From contig JAURMR010000004.1 in the NCBI GenBank assembly GCA_030830565.1, positions 1 through 64,000 of the forward strand: a stretch of DNA of 64,000 nucleotides, read 5' to 3'. This DNA is from Acidimicrobiales bacterium (GTDB lineage Bacteria > Actinomycetota > Acidimicrobiia > Acidimicrobiales > Acidimicrobilacustridaceae). Below, piece after piece: positions 56,596 through 64,000 of the stretch (position 1 is the stretch's first letter; the number at the start of each line of letters is the position of its first letter). The position numbers and the translations under genes are program-made. A model generated the notes under the pieces. The model saw only the letters and a list, made by a program, of their open reading frames with translations. It was not told the DNA's origin and ran no database searches.

Positions 56596-57459
56596 ATGAG
56601 CACGCGAATCACCGTTCCATCGGTTCAGGGCCGCAAGGTCAGGCGTGGCGACGTTCCTTTGGTGATGGTTACTGCATATGACGCGCCGGGCGCGCGTATG
56701 GCTGATGCTGCTGGCATCGACATGATCCTTGTTGGTGATTCGGTCGCAATGGTCGTGCTCGGTTACGAGGACACGCTTCAGGTGACCGTTGCCGACATGG
56801 CACACCACACCGCCGCCGTTGCTCGAGCAACTCCTGCCTCACTCATCGTCGCCGACATGCCATGGCTCAGCTACCACGTGTCCGTCGCTGACACGGTCAC
56901 GAATGCTGCATCGCTGGTTCGTGCGGGCGCGCAAGCCGTGAAACTCGAAGGTGGCCGCAAGCGCCTTCCCATGATCGAAGCACTTGTCGACGCCGAGATT
57001 CCGGTGATGGGCCACATCGGTCTCACGCCGCAGTCGGTCAATGCGATGGGCGGTTTCAAGGTGCAAGGCCGCAAGCACGAAGCGGCACTCGCACTTGTCG
57101 AGGACGCGAAAGCCCTTGCACATGCTGGTTGTTTTGCGATCGTCATCGAGGGAGTTCCCGATGAAGTTGGTCGCATGATCACTGAAGCGATCGACATTCC
57201 GACTGTCGGCATTGGTGCGGGCGCAGGTTGCGACGGACAGGTTCTTGTCTTCCACGACGTACTTGGAATTGAAGAGCGCGTGCTTCCCAAGTTCGTTCGT
57301 CGTTACGCCGATCTCGGCGCCGAAGGCGTTCGTGCACTTGGTGCCTATGCCGACGATGTTCGTACCGGTCGTTTCCCATCGGCGGCCGAGAGTTATTCGC
57401 TCGAAGCTCGCACAGCCGAAACGCTCGGTCTCTACGGCACACCGATCTCACCGGTCTGA
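56596..57459 (+). CDS. panB: 3-methyl-2-oxobutanoate hydroxymethyltransferase
   Basis: VMVTAYDAPGARMADAAGIDMILVGDSVAMVVLGYEDTLQVTVADM; KLEGGRKR; PVMGHIGLTPQSVN. Confidence 0.97.
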   Translation: MSTRITVPSVQGRKVRRGDVPLVMVTAYDAPGARMADAAGIDMILVGDSVAMVVLGYEDTLQVTVADMAHHTAAVARATPASLIVADMPWLSYHVSVADTVTNAASLVRAGAQAVKLEGGRKRLPMIEALVDAEIPVMGHIGLTPQSVNAMGGFKVQGRKHEAALALVEDAKALAHAGCFAIVIEGVPDEVGRMITEAIDIPTVGIGAGAGCDGQVLVFHDVLGIEERVLPKFVRRYADLGAEGVRALGAYADDVRTGRFPSAAESYSLEARTAETLGLYGTPISPV

Positions 57460-57462
57460 CCA

Positions 57463-58002
57463 ATGACGCGACGAGCGGTTGCCGTCGTCGCGGCACTCGC
57501 GATCCTGCTGGTATTTGCAGGCTGCGGTTCGGGAGTGTCGTCAACAAAACAGTCAGAGCAACAGTCGACCGCTGCGGCCGAGGCCTCGCTGCGCGCGCAG
57601 GGCTTCACGAAAGTGACTCTGCGCATTCGCCTCGCTGACGGCTCGGTCGAGGAGCATTGCGTGTGGTTGGCCGATAGCGAACTGGAATGGCAGCAGGGTC
57701 TTTCGGGAATCACTGATCCACTGATCGCCGGTGGCGAGGCGATGGTGTTCTCGTTCGACAGCGACTCGGATCGAAGCTTCTGGATGAAGGACACTCTGCT
57801 CCCACTTTCGATCGCTTGGATCGATGGCGAAGGTGCGGTGATTGGCACTGCGGACATGGATCCCTGCCCCGCCGGCACCACGAACTGCCCGCGATTTCCC
57901 CCGGGTCGCCCCTACCGAATGGCCATCGAAATGGCCCAAGGTCGGCTCCAGGACTGGGGAATCGGACCTGGTGCCACCGTCACGCTGGCCGGGGGCTGCT
58001 GA
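57463..58002 (+). CDS. DUF192 family lipoprotein
   Basis: Lipobox LLVFAGC; LADSELEWQQGLSGI...MVFSFDSDSDRSFWMKDTLLPLSIAWID. Confidence 0.85.
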   Translation: MTRRAVAVVAALAILLVFAGCGSGVSSTKQSEQQSTAAAEASLRAQGFTKVTLRIRLADGSVEEHCVWLADSELEWQQGLSGITDPLIAGGEAMVFSFDSDSDRSFWMKDTLLPLSIAWIDGEGAVIGTADMDPCPAGTTNCPRFPPGRPYRMAIEMAQGRLQDWGIGPGATVTLAGGC

Positions 58003-58134
58003 ACGGGCCGAACCGCTCTTGGGGGTTCGGTGCCTGCTCCTATAGGGTTCGAACTCCAATTGAAGCCCTGCCCTGAGCGTTCGGGGCTCCGGTTCCCGCC
58101 CTGCGGCCCGGATCCAGAGGGAGGTGATGCGCTC

Positions 58135-58476
58135 ATGCGAGCGTATGAACTCATGATCATTTTCGACGGTGACGTCGAAGACACCGCTGTCAACGCGATG
58201 CTCGCCAATGTCAACAAGCTTGTTGAAGCTGGTGGCGGCAACGTGAAGAAGACCGATCGTTGGGGTCGTCGGCGTTTCGCTTACGAAATCAACCACAAGT
58301 GGGAAGGCATCTACGTCGTGCTTGAGATCTCGACCGAGGGTCGCGATCTTCACGAGGTTGAGCGCGTTCTGCACCTCGCGGACGAAGTTGTTCGCCACAA
58401 GGTCATGCGTCTGCCCGAGAAGGAAGCCGCCCGACGCGGTCTACTCGGCGACGCCACCCCGGCTACTGCCGGTTGA
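58135..58476 (+). CDS. rpsF: 30S ribosomal protein S6
   Basis: MRAYELMIIFDGDVED...WGRRRFAYEINHKWEGIYVVLEI; upstream of ssb/rpsR. Confidence 0.97.
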   Translation: MRAYELMIIFDGDVEDTAVNAMLANVNKLVEAGGGNVKKTDRWGRRRFAYEINHKWEGIYVVLEISTEGRDLHEVERVLHLADEVVRHKVMRLPEKEAARRGLLGDATPATAG

Positions 58477-58492
58477 GTGGAAGGTCACGACA

Positions 58493-58960
58493 ATGGCAGC
58501 AGATAACAACGTTGTACTTGTAGGAAACTGCACCCGCGATCCAGAACTTCGTTTCACCGCAAGCGGTCAAGCAGTCGCAGCTTTCGGGCTCGCTGTAAAC
58601 CGTCGCTGGCAGAACCGCCAGACAAATGAGTGGGAAGAGCAAGTTTCGTTCTTCGATGTCACCGTCTGGCAACAGATGGCGGAGAACGTTGCGGAAACGA
58701 TCACCAAGGGCACTCGTGTCGTTGTGAGTGGTCGTTTGCAGCAGAGTTCGTGGCAGACCCAAGACGGCGACAAGCGCACCAAAGTTGAAATTGTCGCTGA
58801 CGAGGTTGCTCCGAGCCTCCGCTACGCCACCGCACAGGTCGTGCGCAACGAACGCCGTGAAGGCTTCGATAGTGGCGGCAACTCCGGTGGCGGTGGCGCA
58901 AGCCGCCCCGCTCCTAATGATCCCCCCGCTGGTTACGACATGGATGAGGAACCGTTCTGA
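58493..58960 (+). CDS. ssb: Single-stranded DNA-binding protein
   Basis: [56 protein letters not shown]-term MDEEPF. Confidence 0.98.
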   Translation: MAADNNVVLVGNCTRDPELRFTASGQAVAAFGLAVNRRWQNRQTNEWEEQVSFFDVTVWQQMAENVAETITKGTRVVVSGRLQQSSWQTQDGDKRTKVEIVADEVAPSLRYATAQVVRNERREGFDSGGNSGGGGASRPAPNDPPAGYDMDEEPF

Positions 58961-59412
58961 TGGCAAAGGCAGCCCCAAAGCGCGGCAAGAACAAAGACAA
59001 CGCTCGCCGCAGCAAGAAGAAGATCAGCCTGCTTACGCAGGACAAGGTCGACTTCGTTGATTACAAGGACGTCAACATGCTTCGTCGGTTTATGTCCGAC
59101 CGAGCAAAGATTCGCGCCCGTCGTGTCAGCGGCAACGACTCACAGCAGCAGAAGGAAATCGCACGAGCAATTAAGAATGCTCGTGAAATGGCACTTCTGC
59201 CTTATACCAACCGCGTGACCACCCAGCGTGGCGGCGGTCGTGATCGTGGCGAACGCGGTGATCGTGGCGATCGCGGGCTCAAGCTCGAGAACGCCGAGAT
59301 TCGCGAAACCGTTACTGATGACGCCGTGATCGAGGAGCTCGAGGCAACGTTTATCGACGCTGAAGGCACCGAGATTGATGTCGTCGTGGAAGATGTGGAG
59401 GTTTCCGAATGA
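58960..59412 (+). CDS. rpsR: 30S ribosomal protein S18 with long C-terminal extension
   Basis: [53 protein letters not shown] then a roughly 65-aa RG-rich and acidic tail. Confidence 0.96.
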   Translation: MAKAAPKRGKNKDNARRSKKKISLLTQDKVDFVDYKDVNMLRRFMSDRAKIRARRVSGNDSQQQKEIARAIKNAREMALLPYTNRVTTQRGGGRDRGERGDRGDRGLKLENAEIRETVTDDAVIEELEATFIDAEGTEIDVVVEDVEVSE

Positions 59413-59855
59413 AGATTCTCCTCCGTTCCGACGTCAACGGTGTTGGTAAGAAAGGCGACGTGGTCGAGGTGGCCGATGGTTTCGGTCGCAACTACCTCCT
59501 CCCCAAGGGTTTCGCAGTTCTGGCGACCCGTGGTGGAGAAGCCCAGGCCGCAGCGATGCGCCGCTCACGCGATCAGCGTGATGCCGCCGATCGCTCTGCA
59601 GCTTCGGACATCGCCGCCAAACTCGTGCCCGCGGTCATTGCCGTTTCGGCCCGAGCCAAGGCCGAAGGCGATCTCTTTGGCTCTGTTTCGGTGACCGACG
59701 TGGTCGAGGCCGTTGCCGCACAAACCGGCATCGAACTCGATCGTCATTCGATTCACATCGACGAAGCGATCAAGACCGTTGGTACCCACTCGGTGTCAGC
59801 ACGGCTGCACCCCGAAGTGCAGTTCCAGATCACCGTTGAGGTCTCGCCGGCCTGA
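59409..59855 (+). CDS. rplI: 50S ribosomal protein L9
   Basis: [40 protein letters not shown]. Confidence 0.98.
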   Translation: MKILLRSDVNGVGKKGDVVEVADGFGRNYLLPKGFAVLATRGGEAQAAAMRRSRDQRDAADRSAASDIAAKLVPAVIAVSARAKAEGDLFGSVSVTDVVEAVAAQTGIELDRHSIHIDEAIKTVGTHSVSARLHPEVQFQITVEVSPA

Positions 59856-59880
59856 GCCGCAGACACCGACGAGTATCGAG

Positions 59881-59906
59881 ACAGAGGGGCCGGTTCGCCG
59901 GCTCCT
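59881..59906 (+). terminator. Hairpin AGAGGGGCCGG-TTCG-CCGGCTCCTCT downstream of rplI
   Basis: 11-bp stem (one G-U) with TTCG loop, then GTGCGTTTT. Confidence 0.7.
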
Positions 59907-60157
59907 CTGTGCGTTTTCCCAGCGTGTGGCGTTGGTCTCAATAACCGAGTCAAGGAGTCGTTGTCCACATTGTGAGACCTGTGGTGCTGTCACAGTGGAT
60001 TTCTAGAGTGATCCCATGGCGCAGAAGGGTTTCGGAGGGTCCGTTCCTCCACAGACGGCAAATGTTGTCCACACTCTGTCCACAGGGTCGTCCCCCGAAA
60101 AAACCGGGGTTGTCCCTCTAGCGATCCCCAGCCAAAGAGGGGGAGGCTTAGGCCCTC

Positions 60158-61525
60158 ATGAGTGAGTACGACGAACCCCGATCCGCCAACCGCCCTGCTG
60201 GGGCCGGTCGGGTCCCTCCCCACAATCTCCAGGCGGAAGAGTCGCTTCTTGGCGCCATGCTGCTGTCCAAGGAAGCGGTGTCAATCGCGTCCGAAACGTT
60301 GTCGGCCGACAACTTCTACAAGCCGGCGCACGCACACATTTTCGATGCCATTACGTCGTTGTCTGCTGCGGGCGAACCGGCCGACCCGGTCACGGTGGCC
60401 GAAGAACTCAGCCGTGCTGGGTTACTCGAAGCCATTGGTGGACCCGCAACCCTCGTCACGCTGCAGGCAGCAACGCCAGCGGTGTCGAGTGCCTCGCGTT
60501 ATGCACGCATCATCGAAGAGCACGCCTTGTTGCGCCGCCTCATTGGTGTCGCTGGCGAAATCGCTGAAATGTCCTACAGCCTTCCTGAAGACGTCACCAA
60601 GACCGTCGACCAGGCCGAAACCATGGTGTTCGAAGTTGCACAGCGTCGCGCCACCGACACGCTTGCACCGTTGTCTGATCTTCTCGGTACCAACCTCGAC
60701 CATCTCGAAGACGTTGTCAGTCGTGGCGAATCCATCACCGGTATGCCCACGGGCTTTCTTGATCTCGACGAACTGCTCTCAGGCCTGCAGCCCAACGCGC
60801 TCTATGTGCTTGGCGCGCGCCCTTCAATGGGAAAGACCGCGCTCGCGCTTGGCATGGCCTGCAACGCGGCAATCGAATCGCATCGTCCCGTGTTGTTGTT
60901 CTCGCTCGAAATGGGCCAGCTTGAACTCACACAACGTTTGTTGTGTGCCGAGGCGCGCGTCGACTCACGCAAAGTGCGCACCGGCCAACTCACCGAATCT
61001 GACTGGGGCAAGATCGCACACGCAACCGGCCGTCTCGCCGATGCTCCTATCTGGATCGACGACAACCCCAATGTCACCATCATGGAAATCCGTTCGAAGG
61101 CGCGCCGCTTGCGCAGCCGCCTCGGCGATCTTGGTCTCATCGTGGTCGACTACTTGCAGCTCATGAGCGGTCGTTCCAACGCAGAAAACCGCCAGGTGGA
61201 AATCTCGGAAATCTCTCGAGGTCTCAAGATCCTCGCTCGTGAACTTGAGTGTCCTGTCGTTGCACTGTCGCAGCTTTCACGCCAACTCGAAATGCGGGCC
61301 GATAAGCGACCGATGCTGGCCGACCTTCGTGAATCTGGCGCTATCGAACAGGATGCCGACGTCGTCATGTTCATTTACCGAGACGACGTCTACAACCTCG
61401 ACTCACCTGATCGCGGTACCGCCGAGATCCTTATCAGTAAGCACCGAAATGGGCCTACGGGCATGGTGCGACTTGCCTTCCTCGATCACTACACAAAGTT
61501 CGCCAACATGGCCCGAGGCACCTGA
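60158..61525 (+). CDS. dnaB: Replicative DNA helicase DnaB
   Basis: VPPHNLQAEESLLGAMLLS, GARPSMGKTALALGMACNAA, VVDYLQLM, LADLRESGAIEQDADVVMFIYR; no intein. Confidence 0.98.
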   Translation: MSEYDEPRSANRPAGAGRVPPHNLQAEESLLGAMLLSKEAVSIASETLSADNFYKPAHAHIFDAITSLSAAGEPADPVTVAEELSRAGLLEAIGGPATLVTLQAATPAVSSASRYARIIEEHALLRRLIGVAGEIAEMSYSLPEDVTKTVDQAETMVFEVAQRRATDTLAPLSDLLGTNLDHLEDVVSRGESITGMPTGFLDLDELLSGLQPNALYVLGARPSMGKTALALGMACNAAIESHRPVLLFSLEMGQLELTQRLLCAEARVDSRKVRTGQLTESDWGKIAHATGRLADAPIWIDDNPNVTIMEIRSKARRLRSRLGDLGLIVVDYLQLMSGRSNAENRQVEISEISRGLKILARELECPVVALSQLSRQLEMRADKRPMLADLRESGAIEQDADVVMFIYRDDVYNLDSPDRGTAEILISKHRNGPTGMVRLAFLDHYTKFANMARGT

Positions 61526-61545
61526 GCGGATTTTCCCCGATCGAC

Positions 61546-61562
61546 TACTACACTCTGTCGTA
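61546..61562. promoter_or_regulatory. Candidate BlaI/CopY-type operator (TACTACACTCTGTCGTA)
   Basis: TACnACAnnnTGTnGTA perfect dyad overlapping the first base of the copC/copD start codon; BlaI-family gene lies at 63847. Confidence 0.65.
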
Positions 61563-63103
61563 TGTCGATGTTGGCTCATGTCGCAACGAGATCATCGTTC
61601 CGCCGGCTCGTTGTGGCATTTGGGTTGGGCCTTCTTGGCCTCATCCTCTGGTCGAGCCCTGCCGCAGCGCATGTCGACTTTCTCGGAAGCTCGCCGGCGA
61701 ATGTCTCAACGGTTCCGGGACCGGTTTCAGAGATCGTCCTTGAGTTTTCTGGAGCCGCGGAACCAATCGAGAGTGATTTCCGTATCGAGAACTCCTCAGG
61801 TGATTCACTTCCGATCGACTCTGTTGCAAATGACGGTGAAACCAAAGTGGTTGTGACGAGTGCGGCGCCACTTCCAACTGGCCGCACCAAAGTGTTGTGG
61901 GCCCTCCGTGGCGCTGATGGACACAAAATGTCTGGCTCCGTTGCGTTCACGGTGACGGCCGACGCAACGCCTACGCCCTCCACATCAGTTGCCGCGAACC
62001 AATCAACCACGACCGTGGTTCCATCAACCTCTCAAACGGAAAACGAAATCGAGAGTTCTGAAACGGCAACTGCTCCGATTTCGAAAACAACGAATGAAGA
62101 CTCGGGAGTAGCCGAAACGATTGGTGTCGTTGCACGCTGGATCGTGTACGCCTCAATCCTTCTCACCATTGGTGCGCTCGCGTATCTTCTTTGGGTTCAT
62201 CGGGGCACTCGAGCAGAAGGCCGACGCATCGTCTATTTCACTCGCAGAGCCTCGGTGCTTGTCATCCTCGCTTCCGTCGTTGAATGGTTTGCTCAACTTG
62301 CGCTTTGGGGATCTGGATCAGTGAGTGATCTCGTCAGCCCTTCGGCATGGAGTGAACTGCTCACATCAGGTTTCGCATTCGGCACGTTGCTCCGCCTTGT
62401 CGGAGCTGCGCTCGTCTTGAAATTTGTCGCTATGGAGGTCGTGCCCGATCAGTCGAACGAGCTTGCGCCTATTGCAGATCTCAACTGGATCGCAGAGCCT
62501 GACGACAACCGCTCGCTACTCGTTGATGAACGTCCACGATCCGCCACCCTCACCAGAGTGCGAGTGGAGTCGGGGCCACTCGCGATTCTCGGCGCACTTC
62601 TCCTGGTGATCTCTGAATCTTTCATCGGCCATACCGCCAGCGTTGAACCTCGAGCCCTGATGGCGGTGAGCGATGCGGTGCATCTGACTGCTGCCGGAAT
62701 TTGGGCCGCAGGGGCATGGCTGTTGGCGGCAACGCTGTGGCGTCGACACCGACGGGGCGAACCGGTTGATGCTGCTCTCCTGGCCACACGGTTTTCGCTC
62801 CTTGCGACGGTTTCATTGATTGCCGTCGCAGTATCGGGTGCGGTCTTGGCCTGGGCCATTCTTGAACAACTGTCGGCACTCTGGTCTTCAGAATTCGGTC
62901 GACTCCTTCTTGCCAAGACGTTTGTTGTCTTTGTCATCGGATGTTTCGGACTCCACAATCGACGCGTCGTGCTCCCAGCGCTTGTCTCTGGCGACGAGGG
63001 CTACGAGGAGAAATTTCGCAAGACCATTGCCATTGAGGCAGGACTCTTCGCTGTGGTTCTGCTCATCACGTCATTGCTCGTGATCGCCAACCCTTTGTCG
63101 TAA
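61562..63103 (+). CDS. CopC/CopD fusion copper resistance/import protein
   Basis: HVDFLGSSPANVSTVPGPVSEIVLEFSGAAEP (CopC-like) plus multi-TM CopD domain. Confidence 0.9.
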   Translation: MSMLAHVATRSSFRRLVVAFGLGLLGLILWSSPAAAHVDFLGSSPANVSTVPGPVSEIVLEFSGAAEPIESDFRIENSSGDSLPIDSVANDGETKVVVTSAAPLPTGRTKVLWALRGADGHKMSGSVAFTVTADATPTPSTSVAANQSTTTVVPSTSQTENEIESSETATAPISKTTNEDSGVAETIGVVARWIVYASILLTIGALAYLLWVHRGTRAEGRRIVYFTRRASVLVILASVVEWFAQLALWGSGSVSDLVSPSAWSELLTSGFAFGTLLRLVGAALVLKFVAMEVVPDQSNELAPIADLNWIAEPDDNRSLLVDERPRSATLTRVRVESGPLAILGALLLVISESFIGHTASVEPRALMAVSDAVHLTAAGIWAAGAWLLAATLWRRHRRGEPVDAALLATRFSLLATVSLIAVAVSGAVLAWAILEQLSALWSSEFGRLLLAKTFVVFVIGCFGLHNRRVVLPALVSGDEGYEEKFRKTIAIEAGLFAVVLLITSLLVIANPLS

Positions 63104-63173
63104 CGCCGCTGTGGCGAACCGACGGAACCTCCAGTTCGCTCCCCCCTACAACCCAAACACAACGAGGTAACTC

Positions 63174-63803
63174 ATGAACTACCGCCGAACTCTCTCCGTA
63201 CTCTCTGCAACGTTCATCGCCGGCGCACTCGTCGTCTCGTGTTCATCCTCAGGCAGCAGCCATTCCTCGATGACGACGATGGCGGCGGCCACAATCCCCG
63301 CGACGGCAAATTTCAACGCTACCGACGTCGGTTTCGCCCAGGGAATGATTCCCCATCACGCGCAAGCGGTGGAAATGGCCGATATGGCGATCGCAACGAG
63401 CACGAACGCCGATGTTCTCGCCTTAGCCAAGCAAATTAAGTCCGCACAGAATCCAGAGATCGAAACGATGACTGGATGGTTGCAGGGATGGGGTCAAGCG
63501 GTTCCCTCAACGGCCTCGATGGCCGATGGCGGTCACGACATGACCAACATGAGCGGAATGATGATGGACGGAATGATGAGCGATGCCGATATGAAGCGTC
63601 TTGAATCGTCGACGGGGACAGCGTTCGATCGGCTGTGGCTCGAACTCATGATTCAGCATCACGAGGGAGCCGTTCGAATGGCACAGGACGAACTCGCAGA
63701 CGGAAAGAACCCTGATGCGAAGGCTCTCGCGCAAGCGATCATCACGAGTCAGCAGGCTGAAATCACCAAAATGAATGCGCTGTTGGCTGCGCTCCCTAGT
63801 TGA
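63174..63803 (+). CDS. DUF305 family lipoprotein
   Basis: Lipobox ALVVSC; GFAQGMIPHHAQAVEMADMAI...LMIQHHEGAVRMAQDEL. Confidence 0.92.
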   Translation: MNYRRTLSVLSATFIAGALVVSCSSSGSSHSSMTTMAAATIPATANFNATDVGFAQGMIPHHAQAVEMADMAIATSTNADVLALAKQIKSAQNPEIETMTGWLQGWGQAVPSTASMADGGHDMTNMSGMMMDGMMSDADMKRLESSTGTAFDRLWLELMIQHHEGAVRMAQDELADGKNPDAKALAQAIITSQQAEITKMNALLAALPS

Positions 63804-63846
63804 CTATGGCGATGGAACTGCATGTCGAACGTGTAGGCTGTTCACG

Positions 63847-64000
63847 ATGAGCCGGCGGCCGCTGGGATCTCTGGAATCTGACATCCTTGATGTGCTTTGG
63901 CAGAGCTCGGAGCCGCTCACGCCGGCAGACGTCCTTGATCGCCTCGATACTGACCTTGCCTATACAACCGTCATGACGGTGTTGGGTCGACTCTGGCGTA
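63847..64000 (+). CDS. BlaI/MecI/CopY family transcriptional repressor, N-terminal part (truncated by window end)
   Basis: MSRRPLGSLESDILDVLWQSSEPLTPADVLDRLDTDLAYTTVMTVLGRLWR... Confidence 0.88.
   Translation, partial: MSRRPLGSLESDILDVLWQSSEPLTPADVLDRLDTDLAYTTVMTVLGRLWR

Noticed and set aside
60162-61166. 334-aa ORF in an alternate frame on the same strand
   Set aside because: Entirely inside dnaB, Arg/Ser/Cys-rich shadow translation typical of high-GC genes.

Overview
This is a high-GC actinobacterial chromosome window containing the replication origin. Gene content and order suggest an Acidimicrobiia/Ilumatobacter-like organism (inference). Left part (about 0.25-13.8 kb): a split mycofactocin locus. 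It has a short mftA that the ORF track missed (251-364), mftB, mftC, an inverted mftD, then a Coq4-like protein, two DUF1214 paralogs, MOSC, enoyl-CoA hydratase, SnoaL-like, a mycofactocin-type SDR, a MoxR/VWA pair, mftE and mftF. Middle (about 14-28 kb): mixed housekeeping and envelope genes, a FliA/WhiG-type sigma factor and tRNA-Ile(GAT). Core (about 27.3-45 kb): DUF3566, TadE-like, gyrA, gyrB, DUF721, recF, dnaN, oriC, dnaA | rpmH, rnpA, yidD, yidC, jag, rsmG, two perfect parS sites, parA, parB, trxA, trxB. Right (about 45-64 kb): Ser/Thr kinase, DegV, DUF6049, GNAT, CCA-adding enzyme, 7-blade YVTN propeller, methyltransferase, DUF5318, PBP1A, panB, DUF192, rpsF-ssb-rpsR-rplI, dnaB, and a CopC/CopD-DUF305-BlaI copper cluster cut by the window end. 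Main observations: the composition of the split mycofactocin neighbourhood, an apparent CTG start for rnpA, DnaA-box clusters outside oriC (upstream of dnaB and of an M15 peptidase), a perfect BlaI/CopY-type dyad at the copC/D start, a C-terminally extended ribosomal protein S18, and DegV where murJ is expected. All family calls are by eye; no searches were run.
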